Source of the DNA: an uncultured Pelagibacteraceae bacterium
GTDB lineage: Bacteria > Pseudomonadota > Alphaproteobacteria > Pelagibacterales > AG-422-B15
Assembly (NCBI GenBank): GCA_902578305.1
Contig: CACHCK010000001.1
Coordinates: 62,001 to 126,000, forward strand
DNA: 64,000 nt
Reading direction: 5' to 3'
The notes under the pieces were generated by a model, which worked only from the letters and a program-made list of their open reading frames with translations, was not told the origin of the DNA and did not search any database. A program made the translations under genes and the position numbers. Below are positions 51,522 through 61,028 of this stretch, piece by piece; the first letter of the stretch is position 1; each line of letters begins with the position of its first letter.

Positions 51522-51980
51522 ATGAAAGAAAATATCACATCAGAATTATCTAACGCGTTAAAAAAGGGCGATAAAGAGAGAATCCATACGCTAAGACTAG
51601 TCTTAGCGGCAATCAAAGATAAAGAAATTGCAAGTCGATCCTCAGGTGAAGACTCAAATATATCTGAAGATACAGTTGTTAGTCTTTTGAAAAAAATGGT
51701 GAAGCAAAGAAATGATTCGATTGATATGTTTAAAAAAGCTGGGCGTGATGAACTTGTGGAAAAAGAGACTAGCGAAATTAAAATAATTAGTGAGTTTCTT
51801 CCTAAGCAACTTGGAGAGGAAGAGACTATTAAAGCTTGTGATGAAGCAATTAGTATAACTGAAGCAAAATCACTAAAGGAAATAGGAAAAGTTATTAAAT
51901 ATTTGAAGGAAAATAGTTCTACAGCCCTGGATATTTCTCTGGCAAGTAAGATTATTAAGGAAAAACTTCAAAATTTATAA
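51522..51980 (+). CDS. GatB/YqeY-domain protein
   Basis: 152 residues, all-helical, with the YqeY pattern: KKGDKERIHTLRLVLAAIKDKEI at the N-terminus, the middle VVSLLKKMVKQRNDSIDMFKKAGRDEL, and FLPKQLGEEE near residue 86. The domain is shared with the tail of the GatB amidotransferase and is thought to touch tRNA; the free-standing form has no firm function. In alphaproteobacteria it commonly lies beside carA and upstream of dnaG and rpoD, as here. Confidence 0.9.
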   Translation: MKENITSELSNALKKGDKERIHTLRLVLAAIKDKEIASRSSGEDSNISEDTVVSLLKKMVKQRNDSIDMFKKAGRDELVEKETSEIKIISEFLPKQLGEEETIKACDEAISITEAKSLKEIGKVIKYLKENSSTALDISLASKIIKEKLQNL

Positions 51981-52027
51981 ATATTTGATAGCTATTCTTT
52001 ACTGAGCTCAAGTAATATACTTAATTT

Positions 52028-53833
52028 ATGCCGAGATATTCAAAGGACTTTATTGGAGAAATTAAATCAAGATTGCGAGTATCAGAAGTTGTAGGAAAAT
52101 TTGTAAAGCTTTCTCAAAGAGGTAATGAGTTTGTTGGGTTGAGTCCTTTTAAAAATGAAAAAACCCCATCATTTACAGTTAATGATGAAAAGGAATTTTA
52201 TCATTGTTTCAGTAGTGCTGAACACGGAGATATATTTTCTTTTCTAATGAAGTATAAAAACATGTCTTATCCAGAGTCAATTGAATACCTAGCTAAACAA
52301 GCGGGCATGGATCCAGATAAAGGAATTATCAGAGATCCAAATTATGTTGAAAAAGATTTCTCAGGCTTAAGAAATATAATTAGTGAAGCTAATAATTACT
52401 TTAAGGCACAACTTAATTTAAGTTCTGAAGCTCAAAAGTATATTGATAAAAGATCAATAGATGACAATATAACAAAAAAATTTAATTTAGGCTATTCAGG
52501 TTCAGTAACCAACGGTTTATATAAACATCTAAAAAGCAAAGGTATAAGTATTGACGATGCTATTACTCTTGGTCTGATCAAAAGATCTAACAAAAAAGAA
52601 AATGAATTTTATGATTTCTTTCGTAATAGACTTATGTTTCCAATTAAAGATTATAAATCAAATATTATTGCATTTGGAGGAAGAGCTTTAGATAACTCAA
52701 ATATAAAATATATTAATTCGTCAGATAGCCCTCTATTTAAAAAGAGTTATCAATTATATAATTTAAATTTCGCCATAGAAGAAAACAGAAAAGTAAAAAA
52801 TTTAATTATCGTCGAAGGCTATATGGATGTTATTACTCTATATCAGAATAACTTTAAGACTACTGTTGCGCCACTAGGTACGGCACTAACAAGTTATCAA
52901 CTTGAGCGAGCATGGAAAATTTGTGAAAATCCTATAATAATGTTTGATGGTGATGACGCTGGCCAAAAAGCCGCTCAAAGAGCTTCATTGCTTGCTTTAA
53001 GTAATTTAATACCTGATCACTCCCTTCGTTTTTGTACATTACCAAAAGATTATGATCCAGATGATTATTTAAAAAAGAATAATCATAAAAGTCTTCAAAA
53101 AATTTTAGAAAACTCACTTTCTTTATCACAATTTATTTGGAAAACAGAACTTGAAAAAGAGGATATATCAACTCCTGAGAAAAAAGCGGGTTTTGAAAAA
53201 AGGGTAAAAATGCTTCTAGAGAAGATAAAGAATAAAACAGTGCGCGAGTACTACATCAATTATTTCAATAATAATTTAAACGACCTAAAATTTATTAATA
53301 TTAATAAAAATATATCAGGCTACAATTTCAAACCTAATAAAGTTTCTAGAGAAATTTTAACTAGCGAGAGAGTAAAAGCTCAAAACCATGAGTCTGGTAT
53401 TAGAGAAAAGATTATTTTGATTTCTTTGATTGAAAATCCATTTTTAGTCATCAAGTACACTGAAGAATTGGGAAAAATAAGCTTTAAAGATCTTAATTTA
53501 TCAGCATTAATTTCTGAAATTCTTGAATTTTCAGCATCTAACAGCGATAAAGATCTTGAAAATTTAGATTTAAAGTCCTATCTACTATATAAGGGATTTG
53601 AGCAGGAGATTAAATACATTTATCAACCTAAACTTCTAAATACCTACAATTCAATAATAAACAATACAATGGAAGTTGTAGATAAAAGCTTTATAGGATT
53701 AATAAATTTGCAGCAAGATTTGTTGGAAGAAACAGAAATAAATGATGCTGCAAATATTTTAGAGGAAAAAATGGATGAAAAAAGTTTTGAAGAATTTGCT
53801 CGGATTAAAAAAGAGAGCTTAAATAAGAATTAA
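52028..53833 (+). CDS. dnaG: DNA primase with degenerate zinc site
   Basis: Makes RNA primers for replication. 601 residues: an N-terminal CHC2-type domain, a catalytic Toprim domain ([11 protein letters not shown], then [12 protein letters not shown]) and a C-terminal helicase-binding region. The zinc finger is altered: the usual C-P-F-H is S39-P-F-K42, and of the later C-F-G-C pair only Cys60 remains, with Ser at 63. The surrounding residues ([13 protein letters not shown]) are otherwise conserved. Three of four zinc ligands are lost. One base separates its stop from rpoD. Confidence 0.95.
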   Translation: MPRYSKDFIGEIKSRLRVSEVVGKFVKLSQRGNEFVGLSPFKNEKTPSFTVNDEKEFYHCFSSAEHGDIFSFLMKYKNMSYPESIEYLAKQAGMDPDKGIIRDPNYVEKDFSGLRNIISEANNYFKAQLNLSSEAQKYIDKRSIDDNITKKFNLGYSGSVTNGLYKHLKSKGISIDDAITLGLIKRSNKKENEFYDFFRNRLMFPIKDYKSNIIAFGGRALDNSNIKYINSSDSPLFKKSYQLYNLNFAIEENRKVKNLIIVEGYMDVITLYQNNFKTTVAPLGTALTSYQLERAWKICENPIIMFDGDDAGQKAAQRASLLALSNLIPDHSLRFCTLPKDYDPDDYLKKNNHKSLQKILENSLSLSQFIWKTELEKEDISTPEKKAGFEKRVKMLLEKIKNKTVREYYINYFNNNLNDLKFININKNISGYNFKPNKVSREILTSERVKAQNHESGIREKIILISLIENPFLVIKYTEELGKISFKDLNLSALISEILEFSASNSDKDLENLDLKSYLLYKGFEQEIKYIYQPKLLNTYNSIINNTMEVVDKSFIGLINLQQDLLEETEINDAANILEEKMDEKSFEEFARIKKESLNKN

Positions 53834-53834
53834 A

Positions 53835-55850
53835 ATGAAAAAAAGAGGAAGAAAAAAGAAGATATTAAAGGATGAAATTGAAACCAATCAATTGCAATCT
53901 AACGATCAGGATGGGCCAGTTCTTGATTTAGAAAAATCAATTATTAAAAAACTTATAAAGCAAGGTAAAAAAGATGGTTACCTTACTCATGAATTCATCA
54001 AAAAAGCATTTCCAGAAAATAAGTTTACTTCAGAACAAATAGAACAATACACCACTAAACTATCTCAAGTAGGATTTGACATTATTGATTCCGATGATTC
54101 TGACAGTGAGGATGAAAAAGATGAGGAACCTCAAGGTGCAAAGTCAGGTTCAGATAAAACTGATGATCCTGTAAAACTTTATTTAAGGGAAATGGGTACA
54201 GTAGATCTGCTTTCACGTGAAGGTGAAATTGCAATAGCTAAACGTATTGAAGCAGGCCAAGAGGCGATGATATCTGGGCTTTGTGAGAGCCCATTAACAC
54301 TTCAAGCAATTTTAGATTGGAGAGATGATATTATCGCAGAAAAAATTACTTTAAGAGAAGTTATAGATTTAGAGTCATTGTTTGAAGAGTCGCCAAATAA
54401 GAAAGAATTGAGTAAAAAAATAAAAGAAGCGAGAAAAAGAAAAGAATTAGAAGAGAAAGAAGAAATAAGAAAAAGAAAAGAGGCCGAAAAAAAATCAGCT
54501 ACTTACGGTGATGATACTGAGCCAATGATTGAAAGTTCTTCGGATCAGGTAATAGAAGAATATGAAGATTCTGAAGATGAATTAAATGTATCAATTGCAA
54601 TTATGGAAGAGGAACTGAAGCCTCAAATTTTAGATACATTAAAAAAACTTAATAAAAGTTTTAAAAAACTTCAAAAATTGCAAAAAGATAAAATCGCCTT
54701 TCAGGAAAAAGGAAAAGATTTCCCACCAAGATCTGAAAAAAGTTACCAAGCATCAAAATTAATTGTTGTAGAATTAATAAAAGGATTACAAATAAATACA
54801 AATAAGATCGAAGAATTAATAAATAAATTGTACGTCATTAACAAAGAGATTGTATCTTTGGAAGGAAAATTATTAAGGCTTGCAGTTCAATATAAAATTT
54901 CAAGAGATGAATTTTTAGACAAGTATATCGGCAATGAAAATAATCCATACTGGTTAAGGAAAATTACTCGGCTATCTGGATGGGAAAAATTTGTCAAGCA
55001 AGAAAAAAATAATATTAAAAATATTATGAATGAAGTTAGAGCTTCTGCAAGTAACATAGGTTTAACTTTAAATGAGTTTAAAAGAATCGTGAGCAATGTT
55101 CAAAAAGGAGAGAGAGAGTCGAGTATTGCGAAAAAAGAAATGATAGAAGCCAACCTCCGACTGGTAATATCAATTGCGAAAAAATATACAAATAGAGGTC
55201 TACAGTTTTTAGATCTAATACAGGAAGGTAATATTGGTCTAATGAAAGCTGTAGATAAATTTGAATACAGAAGAGGATATAAATTCTCTACTTATGCAAC
55301 CTGGTGGATAAGGCAGGCAATAACTAGGTCTATTGCAGACCAAGCGAGAACAATTCGTATACCAGTACACATGATTGAAACTATTAATAAGATAGTAAGA
55401 ACTCAAAGATTGTTATTGAATGATATAGGCAGGGAACCTACCCCTGAGGAAATATCAAAAAAGTTAAATATGCCACTAGAAAAAGTAAGAAAAGTTCTAA
55501 AAATTGCAAAAGAACCTGTAAGCCTTGAAACACCTGTTGGTGACGAAGAAGACAGCCATTTAGGAGATTTTATTCAAGACGAAAATGCAGTTATTCCAAT
55601 TGATGCTGCAATAAATTCTAACTTAAGACAAACGACAACAAAAATATTATCTTCACTCACACCGCGCGAAGAGAGAGTTTTAAGAATGAGATTTGGCATT
55701 GGAATGAATTCAGACCATACTCTCGAAGAGGTTGGACAGCAATTTTCAGTAACCAGAGAAAGAATCAGGCAAATTGAAGCAAAAGCTCTCAGAAAACTTA
55801 AACATCCTACGAGAGCGAAACTATTAAAAAGCTTTTTAGATAAAAACTAG
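53835..55850 (+). CDS. rpoD: Primary sigma factor RpoD (sigma-70)
   Basis: Housekeeping sigma factor. 671 residues: a Lys-rich N-terminus and region 1.1, region 1.2 ([22 protein letters not shown]), a large charged non-conserved insert (about 180-330), region 2 ([55 protein letters not shown]), region 3 and region 4 ([39 protein letters not shown]). The dnaG-rpoD pair is close to the classical macromolecular-synthesis operon, here without rpsU. A tRNA gene follows. Confidence 0.97.
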   Translation: MKKRGRKKKILKDEIETNQLQSNDQDGPVLDLEKSIIKKLIKQGKKDGYLTHEFIKKAFPENKFTSEQIEQYTTKLSQVGFDIIDSDDSDSEDEKDEEPQGAKSGSDKTDDPVKLYLREMGTVDLLSREGEIAIAKRIEAGQEAMISGLCESPLTLQAILDWRDDIIAEKITLREVIDLESLFEESPNKKELSKKIKEARKRKELEEKEEIRKRKEAEKKSATYGDDTEPMIESSSDQVIEEYEDSEDELNVSIAIMEEELKPQILDTLKKLNKSFKKLQKLQKDKIAFQEKGKDFPPRSEKSYQASKLIVVELIKGLQINTNKIEELINKLYVINKEIVSLEGKLLRLAVQYKISRDEFLDKYIGNENNPYWLRKITRLSGWEKFVKQEKNNIKNIMNEVRASASNIGLTLNEFKRIVSNVQKGERESSIAKKEMIEANLRLVISIAKKYTNRGLQFLDLIQEGNIGLMKAVDKFEYRRGYKFSTYATWWIRQAITRSIADQARTIRIPVHMIETINKIVRTQRLLLNDIGREPTPEEISKKLNMPLEKVRKVLKIAKEPVSLETPVGDEEDSHLGDFIQDENAVIPIDAAINSNLRQTTTKILSSLTPREERVLRMRFGIGMNSDHTLEEVGQQFSVTRERIRQIEAKALRKLKHPTRAKLLKSFLDKN

Positions 55851-55887
55851 TTTTAAAACCAAAAATCCCTGTATATAAAAGTCTTAA

Positions 55888-55964
55888 GGGCCCATAGCTC
55901 AGTTGGTTAGAGCCCTCCGCTCATAACGGAGTTGTCCTAGGTTCGAGTCCTAGTGGGCCCACCA
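55888..55964 (+). tRNA. tRNA with CAT anticodon, probably tRNA-Ile2 (lysidine type)
   Basis: 77 bases: acceptor GGGCCCA paired with TGGGCCC, discriminator A, encoded CCA; D-loop AGTTGGTTAGA; anticodon loop CTCATAA; T-arm CTAGG-TTCGAGT-CCTAG. A CAT anticodon fits either elongator Met or the minor Ile tRNA whose C34 is changed to lysidine. The GGGCCCA acceptor stem and location after rpoD make me favour Ile2, but the choice is not certain. It is not initiator Met, which lacks the first acceptor pair. Confidence 0.85.
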
Positions 55965-55975
55965 TTCATTAAATT

Positions 55976-56704
55976 ATGAGGAACAAAATAATATATATAA
56001 TTTTTACTGTGCTAATTACTTCTGTATTAATTTTTTATATTGGCACATTAGCTTCAAGTTTTATTGCTATTTCTAAAGCTATAAAAAAAAATAGTGTAAT
56101 TGAATTAGATTATTATATTGACAGTGAATTGTTAGAAAATAATTTTGAAATTTTATTTTACGATTTTCTAAAATCTAATTTTGATAAAAAAGAATTAAAT
56201 GTATCTTTTTTAAATACTAATTTTTCTGGAGAATTAAATGAAAATTCAAGAGAAAGACTTATTTATTTTATTTCGAGAAAATTATCAAAAGATTTTTCAC
56301 AGACAGATATACTTCTGTTTTTTTATTTTAATTCTAATAAAATAGATAGTTACCTGAAAAAAAATATTTTACATAACGCAAATTATTCGTTTCAAGAATT
56401 TCTTTTAGATAATAATGCTGAAATTGAAAAGGATTATGCCAGAGATGACATAAATGAGTTTAATAAAAAAGATATTAAAAATGAATTAAATTTATTCGAA
56501 AAATTAACTATTTATTATGACAATTTTATTAAATTTACAAAAAAAATAGACAGATCAGAATATATTTTTTTGATAAACCCTCATACATTCAAACTAAATG
56601 TGCAACATAAATCTGAAAATTACATAGTTTTATTAAAGTTAAAGGGTATGAAGTGGTCCATAGTAAGCATTGATTTTAAATTAAATAATCATTTATTTGA
56701 CTAA
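55976..56704 (+). CDS. DUF2939-like membrane-anchored protein
   Basis: 242 residues, very rich in Asn, Lys, Ile, Phe. One N-terminal membrane helix (IIYIIFTVLITSVLIFYIGTL) is followed by the DUF2939-like opening FIAISKAIKKNSVIELDYYIDSELL and ends with a beta region matching the end of that family (HTFKLNVQ, YIVLLKLKGMKWSIVSIDF). The function is unknown. The middle part is low in recognisable conservation and the gene is more AT-rich than its neighbours, which may be just weak constraint. It starts 11 bases after the tRNA. Confidence 0.65.
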   Translation: MRNKIIYIIFTVLITSVLIFYIGTLASSFIAISKAIKKNSVIELDYYIDSELLENNFEILFYDFLKSNFDKKELNVSFLNTNFSGELNENSRERLIYFISRKLSKDFSQTDILLFFYFNSNKIDSYLKKNILHNANYSFQEFLLDNNAEIEKDYARDDINEFNKKDIKNELNLFEKLTIYYDNFIKFTKKIDRSEYIFLINPHTFKLNVQHKSENYIVLLKLKGMKWSIVSIDFKLNNHLFD

Positions 56705-56757
56705 AAAATAGTTATTACTTATCACCCAACTCTATACTAATATTTATTCTTATTAAT

Positions 56758-57606
56758 ATGGATTTAAAAATTCAAATGTCTGGCCAATCATGTGGAGCCG
56801 AAATATCTAATGTTGATTTAAAAAAAGATCTATCTAACTTCCAAGTTAAATTAATAAGAGAGCTTTGGTTAGAACACCATGTACTAAGTTTTCCCAACCA
56901 AGCTTTATCTGATAATGATCTAGAACGTTTTACTCTATATTTTGGTTCTTTTGGCGACGACCCATTTATTGCCTCAATACCTGGAAGAGATAATATAATT
57001 GCTGTTAAAAGAACAGCTGATGAAAAAGTCCCAATCTTTGCAGATAATTGGCATACTGATTGGAGTTTTCAAAAAAATCCACCAGCAGGTACATGTTTAT
57101 TTGGAAAAATAATTCCATCAGAAGGCGGTGATACGTTGTTTGCGAACCAACATTTAGCATTAGAGCGCATGCCCTCAGAGTTAAGAAAAAAGTTGGAGGG
57201 AAAAAAAGCAATTCACTCAGCCCTCGTGCCTTATTCCCCGGGGGGTGGCTATGGTGATAAGGATAGAGAAATGGGAAGAAGCATGGATATAAGAGCGTCA
57301 AATGATGCTTTTGCTCAACAAATACATCCTATTATTCAGAGTCATCCTGAAACAAATAAAGAGGGTATTTATGGCACGGTTGGTTATATCATTGGTATTG
57401 ATGGCATGGATAACCAGGAAGCTATGGAATTACTTATGGAATTGAGTGCATGGCAGTGTAGAGATGAATTTGTTTATAGACATAAATGGAAAAAAGATAT
57501 GTTAACTATGTGGGACAATAGAAGTGTTCTACATCGAGCAACTGGCGGTTATGAAGGACAAGAACGTCTCTTACACCGTACAACCATTGCAGCCTACGGA
57601 ATGTAA
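56758..57606 (+). CDS. TauD/TfdA-family 2OG-Fe(II) dioxygenase
   Basis: 282 residues. The iron facial triad is His99, Asp101 (NWHTDWSF) and distal His259 (NRSVLHRATGGY); Arg270 or Arg274 binds 2-oxoglutarate. FGKIIPSEGGDTLFANQHLA is typical. The family oxidises taurine, alkyl sulfates, 2,4-D, carnitine precursors and others; substrate residues cannot be read reliably. No sulfur-import genes are adjacent, so taurine use is not supported. The next gene (alpha/beta hydrolase) begins 10 bases later. Confidence 0.9.
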   Translation: MDLKIQMSGQSCGAEISNVDLKKDLSNFQVKLIRELWLEHHVLSFPNQALSDNDLERFTLYFGSFGDDPFIASIPGRDNIIAVKRTADEKVPIFADNWHTDWSFQKNPPAGTCLFGKIIPSEGGDTLFANQHLALERMPSELRKKLEGKKAIHSALVPYSPGGGYGDKDREMGRSMDIRASNDAFAQQIHPIIQSHPETNKEGIYGTVGYIIGIDGMDNQEAMELLMELSAWQCRDEFVYRHKWKKDMLTMWDNRSVLHRATGGYEGQERLLHRTTIAAYGM

Positions 57607-57616
57607 AATATATTTT

Positions 57617-58594
57617 ATGGTAAAATTAAAAAAAGTTTTAAAATACTTTCTACTGCTCATACTAATTTTATTAGCATTCATTATCTATAATTCCGTATAC
57701 TTTGATATACCAAAAGAAAATGTTATTGCGAAACATGCAAAGGGGGCCTCAGAATTTATAGAACTCAAAGATGGATCGTTAATTCATGTAAGGGATGAAG
57801 GAAATAAAAATGGAAGTACTTTAGTTTTAATACACGGATTTAATGGGTCACTTTTTAATTTCGAAAGTATGAATAAATTTTTATTAGATGATTTTAGAAT
57901 AATATCATTGGACTTGCCAGCTCATGGATTAACAGGACCAGTCAATAGTGATAATTATTCTATTGATGGATTTATTAGAGTCATTAACGAAGTATTAAAA
58001 ATTAAAAATATAAATGAATTTTTTCTTGCAGGCCACTCTATGGGTGGAAGAGTTGTTTGGGATTATACAATTGACTATCCAGAAGAAGTGAGTGGTTTAC
58101 TGATTATAGGCTCAGCTTTTTTAGCAAGCGAGGAAGAATACAAAGAATTTCAGTCAGAGAATGCCCCGCCAATTGCATTTAAACTCTTAGAAATTCCATT
58201 CTTTAGGCAAATGCTTGGCTATATAACGCCAAGATTTATTGTAACTCAGGCCGCTTACCAAACGGTTTATAACCAGAATATCATAACTGAGGAATTAATT
58301 GATCAATTTCATGAAATAATTTTACTTGAAGGCTCTAGAGAGGCAATTGGTAATCTGATAGTTAATAATGAAAAAGACTTTGTTACTAACCCTAAATTAC
58401 TGCAAAACATAAAAGTTCCTACTTTAATACTCCATGGTGAAGAGGATAATTTAGTTGATGTAAGATTTAATAGACACTTTTTAGAAAATATTCCTAATAT
58501 AAGCTTAATTTTATACCCTAAAGTTGGTCATATGCCTCCAATGGAAATACCGGAAATAATAGCTGAAGATATCAAAAATTTTATAGTAAATTAA
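57617..58594 (+). CDS. Alpha/beta hydrolase, membrane-anchored
   Basis: 325 residues from the ATG at 57617, with an N-terminal membrane helix (YFLLLILILLAFIIYN). The triad is visible: nucleophile in GHSMGGRV, Asp in LHGEEDNLVDV and His in VGHMPPME; the oxyanion segment is LIHGFNGSLF. A longer frame from 57524 would overlap the dioxygenase gene and lacks a sensible start. Substrate is unknown. Close spacing with the dioxygenase and the following flavin reductase suggests shared transcription. Confidence 0.87.
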   Translation: MVKLKKVLKYFLLLILILLAFIIYNSVYFDIPKENVIAKHAKGASEFIELKDGSLIHVRDEGNKNGSTLVLIHGFNGSLFNFESMNKFLLDDFRIISLDLPAHGLTGPVNSDNYSIDGFIRVINEVLKIKNINEFFLAGHSMGGRVVWDYTIDYPEEVSGLLIIGSAFLASEEEYKEFQSENAPPIAFKLLEIPFFRQMLGYITPRFIVTQAAYQTVYNQNIITEELIDQFHEIILLEGSREAIGNLIVNNEKDFVTNPKLLQNIKVPTLILHGEEDNLVDVRFNRHFLENIPNISLILYPKVGHMPPMEIPEIIAEDIKNFIVN

Positions 58595-58596
58595 AT

Positions 58597-59922
58597 TTGT
58601 TTAAAGTTATGATAAATGAAAAATTGATACTACCTTGTGGCGCTGAAATTAAAAATAGATTTCTTAAATCAGCAATGACTGAGGGTTTAGCAAAAAGTGA
58701 TGCGGCAGCAAATAAAAGACATAATAATCTCTATGAAAGATGGGCTAAAGGTGGAATAGGAATTTCTGTTACAGGTAATGTTCAAGTTGATCATCGATAT
58801 ATTGAACGAGCTGGTAATGTCGTAATAGAAGGAAAACAGTCTAATGAAAGTTTAGCTGCTTTAGCCGACTGGTCAAAAGCTGGAACGCAAAATAATACTC
58901 ACCTATGGATGCAATTAAGTCATGCCGGCAGGCAGACTCCTTTTAGTATTAACAAAGAGAGCAGGGCGCCCTCAGTTCAACCTTTACCTACCCTGGGCGG
59001 AGTTCTAAAGTTTGGAGTGCCAAAAGAGCTTAGCCAATCTGAAATCTTGAATATAATTGATCAATTTGTAAATGCCGCTGAGGTTGCAAAGCAAACAGGG
59101 TTCACTGGCGTTCAACTGCATTCAGCTCACGGCTATCTTCTCTCAGAATTCTTATCACCAAATGTTAATCAACGAACTGATGAGTGGGGAGGTAGCATTG
59201 AAAATCGATCCAGATTACTAATTACAGCAATTGAAGCGATCCGAGATAAAGTTGGAAGTAATTTTCCTATTTCAGTAAAACTTAATTCAAGTGATTTTCA
59301 AAAGGGTGGATTTACTCACGAGGAAAGTATTAAAGTTGCAAGGATACTGAATAATACCTCTCTTGACTTACTTGAAATTTCTGGTGGAACTTATGAAAAT
59401 TTTACTGCATTGGAAATGGATTCATTTAACTTAAAGAAAGCAAAAACAATAAAACCCCAGCGTAGCACGAAAGTAAGAGAAGCTTATTTCTTGAAATACG
59501 CTGAAGCTATTAAAGATGTAATTTCAATTCCTTTAGCAGTTACAGGAGGCTTTCGCTCTGCAGAGGGCATGAACAATGCGCTTCAAAGCGGAGCTTGTGA
59601 TGTAATTGGTTTGGGAAGGCCGCTTTGCTCAGAACCGGACATTGTAAATAAATTAATTAGTGGTGAAAAAAAATCAGCAATTCTATATGAAAATATGCTG
59701 GAATTTGGTCCGTGGATACTTGGCTTAAACAGCCCGATATCACTTATGCGTTCTAATAATAAAGCTGCTCAAGTTTATTGGTGTTATCGTCAAATATTAA
59801 AAATCGCTGACGGCAATGAAGTTGATACAAAGCTAGGACTTTTTAAGGCATTTCTTGATCACTTCAGAGATGATTCCGCTAACAGCAAAAAATATAAAGC
59901 CTATTGGAAAGATCTGGATTGA
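58597..59922 (+). CDS. NADH:flavin oxidoreductase, Old Yellow Enzyme family
   Basis: 441 residues of FMN TIM-barrel. Motifs: KNRFLKSAMTEGLA (FMN and substrate), LWMQLSHAGRQT, GFTGVQLHSAHGYLLSEFLSPNVNQRTDEWGG, and the phosphate site AVTGGFRSAEGM followed by GACDVIGLGRPL. The length and C-terminal extension place it with the single-domain OYE-like enzymes that act on alkenes or quinones. The frame begins with TTG at 58597; an ATG four codons later (58609) is an alternative. Its stop overlaps the next start. Confidence 0.9.
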   Translation: MFKVMINEKLILPCGAEIKNRFLKSAMTEGLAKSDAAANKRHNNLYERWAKGGIGISVTGNVQVDHRYIERAGNVVIEGKQSNESLAALADWSKAGTQNNTHLWMQLSHAGRQTPFSINKESRAPSVQPLPTLGGVLKFGVPKELSQSEILNIIDQFVNAAEVAKQTGFTGVQLHSAHGYLLSEFLSPNVNQRTDEWGGSIENRSRLLITAIEAIRDKVGSNFPISVKLNSSDFQKGGFTHEESIKVARILNNTSLDLLEISGGTYENFTALEMDSFNLKKAKTIKPQRSTKVREAYFLKYAEAIKDVISIPLAVTGGFRSAEGMNNALQSGACDVIGLGRPLCSEPDIVNKLISGEKKSAILYENMLEFGPWILGLNSPISLMRSNNKAAQVYWCYRQILKIADGNEVDTKLGLFKAFLDHFRDDSANSKKYKAYWKDLD

Positions 59923-60449
59923 AAAAAATTATTTTAATACTGGTACTTTTTCATTCATCTTTTGTTTTTGCAGACCAAAAAGACAGTCGATTGAACAGTT
60001 TGTTTGATGAGTTATTTTTAAGTAATGACAATATGCAAGCCAGTTCTATTTTAGCTGACATTTGGAATATATGGTCTATTGCAGAAAATATTGAAGCCCA
60101 AAAAATATTTGATGAAGGCAACAAAATGATGAATCGTGGAAGTTTAGAAGAAGCAATAGCTTTATTTACGCAGGTAATTGATCTTAAACCTGATTTTGCA
60201 GAAGGTTGGAACAAAAGAGCTACTGTTCTCTTTTTAAAAGGTGATTTAGAGGCTTCAATTTCTGATATCCAAAAAACTCTTGAACTAGAACCAAGACACT
60301 TTGGAGCACTTGATGGACTTGCGGAAATCTATTTAATTCAGGATGATCTTTTGGGAGCTGCAGCAACGTATAAAAGAATTCTGGAAATTATCCCAACAAG
60401 TAAAAAATCTCAAGACCGACTCAAATTAATTAACGAACTTGTTGTTTAA
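59919..60449 (+). CDS. Exported TPR protein
   Basis: 176 residues from TTG at 59919, overlapping the previous stop (TTGA), with GGAAAG seven bases upstream. An N-terminal signal (KKIILILVLFHSSFVFA) and three TPR units (EEAIALFTQVIDLKPDFAEG, GDLEASISDIQKTLELEPRH, DDLLGAAATYKRILEIIP) point to a periplasmic scaffold. No ATG exists before the signal peptide. The partner is unknown. Confidence 0.85.
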   Translation: MKKIILILVLFHSSFVFADQKDSRLNSLFDELFLSNDNMQASSILADIWNIWSIAENIEAQKIFDEGNKMMNRGSLEEAIALFTQVIDLKPDFAEGWNKRATVLFLKGDLEASISDIQKTLELEPRHFGALDGLAEIYLIQDDLLGAAATYKRILEIIPTSKKSQDRLKLINELVV

Positions 60450-60451
60450 TT

Positions 60452-61012
60452 ATGTGTGGGCGTTTCGTTCTCTCCGACAAAAAAGTTATTAAAGAAAAAT
60501 TTAATGTTGAACTATCACCCTCATATAACATAGCTCCGTCACAAGATGTATTGGTTATAAAACCAGATCCCGTTTTTATGAAATGGTCATATTCACCAAA
60601 ATGGAAAGATGATATGAACTTGATTAATTGTCGTCACGAAACGTTGTTAGAAAAACCTTCTTTTAGGGGATCACTTAGATGTGTTTTTCTTGCAAATGGT
60701 TGGTATGAATGGCAGAGGCAAAATAACTCTAAAACTCCTTTTTTTCATTATATTGAGAATGAATTGCTGTACTTTGCTGGTATTTATAATTTGAATAGTG
60801 GATGTGCAGTTGTAACTTGCCAGTCAAGTGAAACTGTTTCTCGTGTGCATCATAGACAACCTTTGCTTCTTGATGAGTCTCAAATAACTGAATGGATAAA
60901 AGGTAAGCATGAAATTGAAAGAAAAAAAGACAATCAAGTTCAAGTCTATGAAGTTTCAAAAAATGTTAATAGTCCTCGTAACGACAACCCTGAGTTGTTA
61001 GAAAAACCTTAA
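60452..61012 (+). CDS. SRAP-domain DNA-protein crosslink protein (YedK/HMCES family)
   Basis: Protects abasic sites in single-stranded DNA by forming a covalent bond through Cys2. 186 residues, slightly short. Active residues are visible: Cys2 after start-Met cleavage (MCGRF), Asn in YNIAPSQ, Glu in NGWYEWQ and His in HHRQPLLL; NCRHETLLEKPSFR is the usual NARxET loop. It starts two bases after the TPR gene. SRAP joins MutY, UDG and UvrBC in the window's repair set. Confidence 0.92.
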   Translation: MCGRFVLSDKKVIKEKFNVELSPSYNIAPSQDVLVIKPDPVFMKWSYSPKWKDDMNLINCRHETLLEKPSFRGSLRCVFLANGWYEWQRQNNSKTPFFHYIENELLYFAGIYNLNSGCAVVTCQSSETVSRVHHRQPLLLDESQITEWIKGKHEIERKKDNQVQVYEVSKNVNSPRNDNPELLEKP

Positions 61013-61028
61013 TCTATATAATTACAAA

